NCBI RefSeq assembly: GCF_046614675.1
Contig: NZ_JBKKJT010000006.1
Location: 124,001-188,000, forward strand
Direction: 5' to 3'
DNA length: 64,000 nucleotides
Source: Chryseobacterium cupriresistens
GTDB lineage: Bacteria > Bacteroidota > Bacteroidia > Flavobacteriales > Weeksellaceae
In this document: positions 58,811 to 64,000 of the stretch, piece by piece
Position numbering within the stretch: the stretch's first letter is position 1
Layout of the letters: each line of letters begins with the position of its first letter
The notes under the pieces: generated by a model
What the model was told of the DNA's origin: nothing
The model's input: the letters and a program-made list of their open reading frames with translations, nothing else
Databases searched by the model: none
Made by a program: the position numbers and the translations under genes

Positions 58811-60421
58811 TTATGATTTCGGTTTACTGTATCTCCATCCTTTTTTCAACTGAAGTGAAAGCTGATTGACTATTTTTTTAGAAGGAACTTCTTCAGCAAT
58901 ATTTATATTTTCGTCAGGATCATTTTTATGATCATAGAGCTCTCGGGCCAGATAAGCTCCGGGCTTTTCAGTCTCTTTATTCCATTCGAACCATTCTACA
59001 TATCGATACCTGTCGGTACGGATGGCATATCCCATTCTTTCTACATTTTGTCCCCCTTTGGCTTTTACCCCGTATCTTCCCAATAAAAACTGACTGTAGG
59101 CTGCTGTTTTCCATTTACGGTCAGAATCCGAAAGCAGAGGTTTCATACTCGTTCCCTGAAGATAATCGGGAATTTTTATTCCGCTCATATCACATAAAGT
59201 AGGATAAATATCTACGAACTCTGTCAGAGCATTGCTGGATTTTCCTTTTGCTTTCACTCCTGCCCCACTGATAATAAGCGGTACTCTGGTATCAATCTCA
59301 TAGTTGCTCTGTTTGCACCAGCTGTTATGCTCTCCCAGTTTCCAGCCATGATCTCCCCACAATACAATAATGGTATTTTCACTCAAACCTAATTCATCCA
59401 GAGCTTTTAACAATCTGCCTATCTGAGCATCTGTATAAGAGACAGAGGCATAGTAGGCATGGATAATTTCCTTTTGCTTTTCCAAATCATATGGCTTTTC
59501 CGATGGTAAAGGCAGGTCTGATCTGTCCGTATACCCTCTCAGTTCAGCATCACCATGTACGGCAAATTCCGGAGCATTTTCAGGTATGAATTGATTTTTC
59601 GCAAGAGGTATGTCGTTTCTGTTATACAAGTCCCAGTATTTTTTAGGAGCGTTAAATGGTAAATGCGGACGGTAATAACCTACTGAAAAAAAGAAAGGCT
59701 TATCTTTTCCTTTTAATTCTTTCAACTTTTGAATGGCCATGGTTGTTTGCGCTCCATCATAATAGGCATCATCATCAACGTCTGCCATTTCAACAGAATT
59801 AGCCTTTGTATAGATAAATCCATAAGCATCCGGTTTTCCTTTTCCTATTTTCTCAAGGGCAAGCTCCTTTTCTTTCTGAATCAGTTTGTTTTTCTCCAGC
59901 TGATATACTGCGTCCGGATCAAAAGGGTATCCATTTACATGAAGTTCTTCATTCCAGGACTTATCATCAGGTAAAGTATTATGAAAGGTTTTTCCGATTC
60001 CTACCGTATAATACCCGTTATTCTTGAATACCTGCGGAAGAGTGATTACATCCGGCAGGTTTTTCCTGAAATCTGTCTGAAGATCCCATACACGAACAGA
60101 ATCTGGTCTCAAACCTGTAAGGAGGCTTGCCCGTGAGGGGTTGCATACAGCCTGCTGGCAATAGGCTCTATTAAAAACAACTCCTCTTGCTGCAAGTTTG
60201 TCCATATTAGGAGTTTTTATAACAGTGTTTCCATAGCAGCCCATTTCAGGTCTTAAATCATCAATAGGAATAAACAGGATATTGGGTCTTGTTTGCTTGA
60301 TAGCGGATCTTACACTTTTTTTAGGTTTGGGATTATCCTTATTAAAGCTTACACCTCTCACCGCTATGCAATTACAAATCAATATAATGAATACTATTTT
60401 TAAAAAGTTGAAATTCTTCAT
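58811..60421 (-). CDS. Sulfatase, iduronate-2-sulfatase-like (copy 1)
   Basis: 536 residues. Signal peptide (MKNFNFLKIVFIILICNCIA). Type I sulfatase: metal-binding Asp54-Asp55 in NILFIPIDDLRPEMGCYGN, catalytic CNPSR (Cys93) in AVCNPSRASLLTGLRPD, then VGIGKTFHN and GDHGWKLGEH. The RPxxGCYG and QQAVCNPSR words resemble human iduronate-2-sulfatase. Cys-type, so it needs formylglycine formation, supplied by the neighbouring FGE (24 bases downstream). Likely substrate: sulfated glycans such as glycosaminoglycans. Related to the upstream sulfatase; tandem duplication followed by divergence. Confidence 0.93.
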   Translation of the reverse strand: MKNFNFLKIVFIILICNCIAVRGVSFNKDNPKPKKSVRSAIKQTRPNILFIPIDDLRPEMGCYGNTVIKTPNMDKLAARGVVFNRAYCQQAVCNPSRASLLTGLRPDSVRVWDLQTDFRKNLPDVITLPQVFKNNGYYTVGIGKTFHNTLPDDKSWNEELHVNGYPFDPDAVYQLEKNKLIQKEKELALEKIGKGKPDAYGFIYTKANSVEMADVDDDAYYDGAQTTMAIQKLKELKGKDKPFFFSVGYYRPHLPFNAPKKYWDLYNRNDIPLAKNQFIPENAPEFAVHGDAELRGYTDRSDLPLPSEKPYDLEKQKEIIHAYYASVSYTDAQIGRLLKALDELGLSENTIIVLWGDHGWKLGEHNSWCKQSNYEIDTRVPLIISGAGVKAKGKSSNALTEFVDIYPTLCDMSGIKIPDYLQGTSMKPLLSDSDRKWKTAAYSQFLLGRYGVKAKGGQNVERMGYAIRTDRYRYVEWFEWNKETEKPGAYLARELYDHKNDPDENINIAEEVPSKKIVNQLSLQLKKGWRYSKPKS

Positions 60422-60437
60422 GAGGTATAATTTTCTT

Positions 60438-62033
60438 TTATTGATAAGACTTATTTGTTATCAGCTTATTTCTCACTTCCTTCCATCCTTTTTTACGTTG
60501 TTCAGAAAGCTTGTCAAGGATGTCTTTATTTTCGGGATACACTGCAATATTGAAATTTTCTTTCGGATCTGAGGTAAGATTATAAAGTTCCCGTGCCACA
60601 AGTTCTCCCGGCTTTTGGGTTACTTTATCCCAGTAGTACCACTCTATCAGGTGATAATTTTTAGTCACCATTGAATATCCCATATAATTTTTTTTGTTAA
60701 GGTCTATCCCTTCTCCTGCCGGACGCAGAAACTGGCTGAATACGGCTCCTTTCCATTCCACGCTGTTTTCATTCAGAAGTTTTTTAAAGCTCGTTCCTTG
60801 CAGATAAGCAGGAGTTTCTATTCCTGCAAGATCACAAAGGGTTGGATAAAGATCTACCATCTCTACCAGTTCATTGCTCTTACTTCCCGGATTTTTCATT
60901 CCAGGTGCATATACAATAAGAGGAACCCGGGTATCATTTACATAATTAGTCTGCTTACCCCATGCATTATGTTCTCCTAATTTCCAGCCGTGGTCTCCCC
61001 ATAAAACAATAATAGTATTATCTATTAATTTTTGTTTTTCAAGCTCATCTACGAGTCGTCCAATACAGGCATCAACATAGCTTACAGAAGCATAATACCC
61101 ATGTTTCAGAATTCTGGCTTCTTTTTCCGGCATTCTGAAGTAGGCAGGATGTTTTACATATTCAAGATCATAACAAGCAGTCATCTCCCTTTGGTTATAC
61201 ATGGCCATGCTTGGTGCATTAAACGGAATAAAGCTGTTATCTGCCATTGGTATTTCCATAGGGTCATAAAGATCCCAGTACTTTTTGGGAGCTACAAAAG
61301 GTAAATGCGGCCTGAAATACCCCAGTGCCATGAAGAAGGGTTTCTTTTTATTTTTAATACGGTTGATGGTCTGAATAGCAAGTGATGTCTGAGCTCCGTC
61401 ATACAGCGAATCATCAGGACAGTCTGCAACTTCTACAGAACGTCCGTATGCCCAGCCATTCCCATATTTTTTAGGATCTTTGGCTAATCTTTCCAATCTT
61501 TTGGCAGCAAGCTCAGCTTTAAGTTCACCACTGAAATAAAAAGATTCGGGATCTCTGTCTCTCATATTTTTAACGGCATATCCTTCAGGGCGAAGATCCG
61601 GCTCGCGGAAAGAGATAGAATCAGGCATGTGATTATGAAAAATCTTTCCGATGGATACTGTATGATAATTGAATTTTTCGAACTGCTGTGGAATCGTTAC
61701 CACATCAGGATGTATTTTACGAAATTCTTCTCCCAGCACCCACACTTTGGTGGAATCCGGCCGCAAACCTGTTAAAGCACTGGCTCTGGAAGGAGCACAA
61801 ACAGCTACCTGGCAATATGCGTTTGTAAAAGTTGTACCTCTTCTTGCCAGCTTATCAATATTGGGTGTTTTAATGATGGAATTACCATAAATCCCCAGTT
61901 CCGGCCTCAGGTCATCAACGACAATAAAAATTACATTGGGTTTGGACTTTTTTTGTGCTTGTCCTGCAATTATTGTAAATGATAAAATCAATAGAAGAAT
62001 ATAAACTGATTTTAAAGTTGAAACTCTGAACAT
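60438..62033 (-). CDS. Sulfatase, iduronate-2-sulfatase-like (copy 2)
   Basis: 531 residues from the ATG at 62033, where a signal peptide starts (MFRVSTLKSVYILLLILSFTIIAGQAQ); the open frame upstream is not family-like. Metal Asp40-Asp41 (FIVVDDLRPELGIYGN), catalytic CAPSR (Cys79), VSIGKIFHN and GDHGWKLGEHNAW. First gene of a three-gene minus-strand unit: sulfatase 2, 16-base gap, sulfatase 1, 24-base gap, FGE. No polysaccharide lyase or SusCD pair is in the window, so the full degradation pathway is elsewhere or scavenging only. Confidence 0.93.
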   Translation of the reverse strand: MFRVSTLKSVYILLLILSFTIIAGQAQKKSKPNVIFIVVDDLRPELGIYGNSIIKTPNIDKLARRGTTFTNAYCQVAVCAPSRASALTGLRPDSTKVWVLGEEFRKIHPDVVTIPQQFEKFNYHTVSIGKIFHNHMPDSISFREPDLRPEGYAVKNMRDRDPESFYFSGELKAELAAKRLERLAKDPKKYGNGWAYGRSVEVADCPDDSLYDGAQTSLAIQTINRIKNKKKPFFMALGYFRPHLPFVAPKKYWDLYDPMEIPMADNSFIPFNAPSMAMYNQREMTACYDLEYVKHPAYFRMPEKEARILKHGYYASVSYVDACIGRLVDELEKQKLIDNTIIVLWGDHGWKLGEHNAWGKQTNYVNDTRVPLIVYAPGMKNPGSKSNELVEMVDLYPTLCDLAGIETPAYLQGTSFKKLLNENSVEWKGAVFSQFLRPAGEGIDLNKKNYMGYSMVTKNYHLIEWYYWDKVTQKPGELVARELYNLTSDPKENFNIAVYPENKDILDKLSEQRKKGWKEVRNKLITNKSYQ

Positions 62034-62463
62034 ATCAATTAGTTTTAAAAACCAGCCTTGTAAGAATGTGAGTTGCACCGTAATAGTAAAGAAAAAATCC
62101 CCAAGGCTGTTATTGATTAAATATTGAAAAAAGAAAAACTTTAACATCCACAAAACATTAAGAATTCTTTTTCATCATTTGTGTTTTGTATTGAAATAAG
62201 ATATAATGAGTTATGGATGTGATGCGAATTTGCAACAAAAAAGAATAAACTCTTGCAAAGTAAACTACATCACATATACATCAATAACACAAGATTCACA
62301 TTTACAGCGTTTTATAAATCACAAAATGATCAAAACATAGAAAAAATTATAGTTTAGGAAAACAAATCAGCTGATTTTCCATGTACTCCATTTATCTCAC
62401 TTCATCTCGAAATTTCGAATTAGATAAAAAAAAACCGGAAAGTTGAGCTTTCCGGATGATGAA
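62034..62463. other. 430-base gap upstream of the sulfatase unit
   Basis: AT-rich. No gene and no perfect TAnnTTTG box on the minus strand. It holds the promoter region of the sulfatase unit on the left and the terminator of the DUF6496 gene on the right (62425-62455). Confidence 0.55.
62425..62455 (-). terminator. Terminator after the DUF6496 gene
   Basis: An 8-bp stem (CCGGAAAG at 62435-62442 with CTTTCCGG at 62448-62455), loop TTGAG, then on the minus strand a T run (A run at 62425-62434). Confidence 0.88.
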
Positions 62464-62652
62464 TTACATATTTTTCTTTTTTGATGGTACTTTCATACCT
62501 TTTTCCCGCGCTTCAGAAATACCGATGGCTACGGCTTGTTTTCTGCTTGTCACTTTCTTTCCGGAAGAAGACTTTAATTTTCCTTCCTTGAATTCGTGCA
62601 TTACCTTTCCTACTTTGTCCTGAGCTTTTTCTGAATATTTAGTCTTGCTCAT
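62464..62652 (-). CDS. DUF6496 small basic protein
   Basis: 62 residues, highly basic. KVGKVMHEFKEGKLKSSSGKKVTSRKQAVAIGISEAREKG is the core of the DUF6496 family of small proteins found near stress or DNA-binding genes. Possible nucleic-acid binder; function unproven. 14 bases after the gene at 62667, so probably one unit with it. Confidence 0.85.
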   Translation of the reverse strand: MSKTKYSEKAQDKVGKVMHEFKEGKLKSSSGKKVTSRKQAVAIGISEAREKGMKVPSKKKNM

Positions 62653-62666
62653 GATCAGATTTTTTT

Positions 62667-63140
62667 TTAAGATTTTGGCAGGGATACCCCTAATTCATAA
62701 ACACAGGCATGTTTCAAATATTTTGAACGCTCTCTCGATGTTACCGATTCAAAATGATCGTTTTTGATCACAATAATCGGGTCTTCCGCATTTTCAATCT
62801 CAAAATTGGCTAAATATCTTTCATCCGGTGGAGATTGTTGCAGTTTTGCTTTTATTTTCTGCAGCTCATCTGCATATTTTCTAAATCCCGGATCTGAGGA
62901 ATGGATAAATTTATACTCATCGCCTGCATACACATAGTAATGAATTTTTTTCTCTATCAACCCCGCCTCATCAGTAATTTCGGGATTATCATTTCCGTCT
63001 CTAAAAACTACTTCCACTAATGTTCCTCCTTTTTTATGAGCACATTCTTCAGCGTCTTTAAAACTGGAAAAACCTGTATAAACAATCTGATCGTTTAATA
63101 CATAACGGTTCAGTTTCTGGTTGTATGCATTCGTTTCCAT
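62667..63140 (-). CDS. Hypothetical protein
   Basis: 157 residues, soluble, charged, no family recognised (METNAYNQKLNRYVLNDQIVYTG opening, then GGTLVEVVFRDGND and NAEDPIIVIKNDHF). In minus-strand order it is followed after 14 bases by the DUF6496 gene, which suggests a shared stress-type role but does not show one. Confidence 0.7.
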   Translation of the reverse strand: METNAYNQKLNRYVLNDQIVYTGFSSFKDAEECAHKKGGTLVEVVFRDGNDNPEITDEAGLIEKKIHYYVYAGDEYKFIHSSDPGFRKYADELQKIKAKLQQSPPDERYLANFEIENAEDPIIVIKNDHFESVTSRERSKYLKHACVYELGVSLPKS

Positions 63141-63233
63141 AATTATTATTTGATTTGATTATAAGGTATGATATTCAATTTTTTTGCCAAAAAGCTTATT
63201 TGAAAAGCTTTTTTATACATTTAATAAAATTAT

Positions 63234-63241
63234 TATCTTTG
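63234..63241 (+). promoter_or_regulatory. -7 box for the S9 peptidase gene
   Basis: TATCTTTG, an exact TAnnTTTG match, 19 bases before the start. No TTTG at the right -33 spacing. Confidence 0.5.
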
Positions 63242-63260
63242 AAATCCATTACTATTAGAA

Positions 63261-64000
63261 ATGAAAAAATTACTCTTAACTCTTACTGTTGCGGCGGTAT
63301 TCCAAAATGTGTCGGCACAGGAAATCACTTTAGATAAAATATACTCAGGATATTACCGTGGAAAAGGGATCGCAGGAATCACTTCAATGAAAAACGGAGA
63401 AAATTATCTGGTCATTGAACCGTCAGGAATTGCAAAATATTCTTACAAAACTTCACAAAAAGAAGGGAATCTTGTAGATGGAAAATTTGAAAGCTATATT
63501 TTTTCTGATGATGAATCTAAAATTCTTTTACAGGTTGAAAGCCAGCCTATTTACAGACATTCTTTTCTGGGGAAATTTGATGTAAAAGATTTAAAATCCG
63601 GGAAAGTAATCAGCCTGAATGAAGGGAAACCTGTTCAGGAGCCTGCGTTTTCACCGGATGCTACGAAAGTGGCCTTTATTTCTGACAATAATCTTTTTTA
63701 TCAGGACCTTAATTCAGGAAAAATCACACAGATTACAACGGATGGTAAAAAGAATTCAATCCTGAATGGTTTGGCAGACTGGGTATATGAGGAAGAATTC
63801 GGGCATGCAAAACAATATGAATGGACAAAAAATTCTGATGCCATCGTATTTGTGAAGTCTGATGAAAGCCAGGTTCCGGAAATCTATATTCCTATCTATG
63901 GGAAAACGCTTTATCCTACAGAAATGCGTTATAAATATCCAAAAGCAGGTGAGAAAAACTCCGTAGTTTCAGCACAGCTATACCGTCTTGATAACGGGAA
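63261..64000 (+). CDS. Dipeptidyl peptidase IV-like S9 peptidase (3' end outside window)
   Basis: The ATG at 63261 opens a clear signal peptide (MKKLLLTLTVAAVFQNVSAQ); 246 codons are visible and the frame runs off the window. The visible part is the N-terminal beta-propeller of DPP-IV (S9B): PVQEPAFSPDATKVAFISDNNLFYQDL and LADWVYEEEFG, the latter holding the Glu-Glu pair that binds the free amino end of substrates. The catalytic alpha/beta-hydrolase domain lies beyond the edge. Expected in the periplasm, releasing X-Pro or X-Ala dipeptides. Confidence 0.93.
   Translation, partial: MKKLLLTLTVAAVFQNVSAQEITLDKIYSGYYRGKGIAGITSMKNGENYLVIEPSGIAKYSYKTSQKEGNLVDGKFESYIFSDDESKILLQVESQPIYRHSFLGKFDVKDLKSGKVISLNEGKPVQEPAFSPDATKVAFISDNNLFYQDLNSGKITQITTDGKKNSILNGLADWVYEEEFGHAKQYEWTKNSDAIVFVKSDESQVPEIYIPIYGKTLYPTEMRYKYPKAGEKNSVVSAQLYRLDNG

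Noticed and set aside
62034..62153. Upstream extension of sulfatase 2
   Set aside because: The extra 40 residues are Phe/Leu-rich and not family-like; a clean signal peptide starts at 62033.

Overview
The window is chromosomal DNA of a flavobacterium, most probably Chryseobacterium or a close relative in Bacteroidota. The reasons are low GC, the complete gliding and type IX secretion block gldK-gldL-gldM-gldN, a secreted protein with a type B (gliding-motility-associated) C-terminal sorting domain, many Bacteroidota families (DUF4270, DUF3829, DUF4870, DUF2490, DUF6496, GLPGLI), little sign of Shine-Dalgarno sequences, and several boxes matching the Bacteroidota TAnnTTTG -7 element.

Layout. 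1-812 is the 3' end of a transketolase C-terminal subunit. 1.0-4.1 kb (minus) holds small membrane proteins and lipoproteins. 4.35-6.2 kb is a TPR/LuxR-type sensor-regulator. 6.8-10.95 kb (plus) is the most distinctive region: a RiPP locus with a double-glycine precursor, an ATP-grasp ligase, two GLPGLI proteins and a SPASM-domain protein with no radical-SAM cluster motif (a grasp-with-spasm system). 11.0-21 kb is housekeeping: an Lrp/AsnC regulator, a giant TamB-like protein divergent from tsaD-orphan-rsmE, TrmH, asparaginase and tRNA-Ser(GGA). 21.2-26.9 kb has an orphan gene, a DUF2490 protein, an unknown protein, a duplicated ~197-bp intergenic repeat, an M20 peptidase and methionine aminopeptidase. 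27.1-32.8 kb (minus) is a complete tripartite RND efflux operon. 33.3-36.2 kb has lipoproteins, a SemiSWEET and a FAD oxidoreductase.

36.3-45.6 kb is a long minus-strand run: gldN, gldM, gldL, gldK, glmS, a DUF4270 protein and a short GT5-like protein. 45.7-48.2 kb has panC, a Lys-Leu-Lys tRNA cluster, aroK and an S4 protein. 48.2-55.8 kb has an FKBP-like lipoprotein, an FMN glutamate-synthase-like protein, mtaB, a DinB-like protein, a type IX secretion cargo and a possible PD-(D/E)XK protein. 56.0-57.7 kb is an alpha-glucan-phosphorylase-like protein that lacks the PLP lysine. 57.7-62.0 kb (minus) is a sulfatase locus: two Cys-type, iduronate-2-sulfatase-like enzymes followed by a lipoprotein formylglycine-generating enzyme that would activate them. 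The window ends inside a dipeptidyl-peptidase-IV-like S9 peptidase.

Functional links. GldK-N form part of the machine that would export the type B cargo at 52.7-54.8 kb. TsaD makes t6A37 and MtaB thiomethylates it. The FGE activates the neighbouring sulfatases. The precursor, ATP-grasp and SPASM genes form one biosynthetic locus whose exporter and leader peptidase are not in the window. The strongest leads are this RiPP locus, the two glucan-metabolism homologues that have lost catalytic signatures, and the duplicated intergenic repeat.
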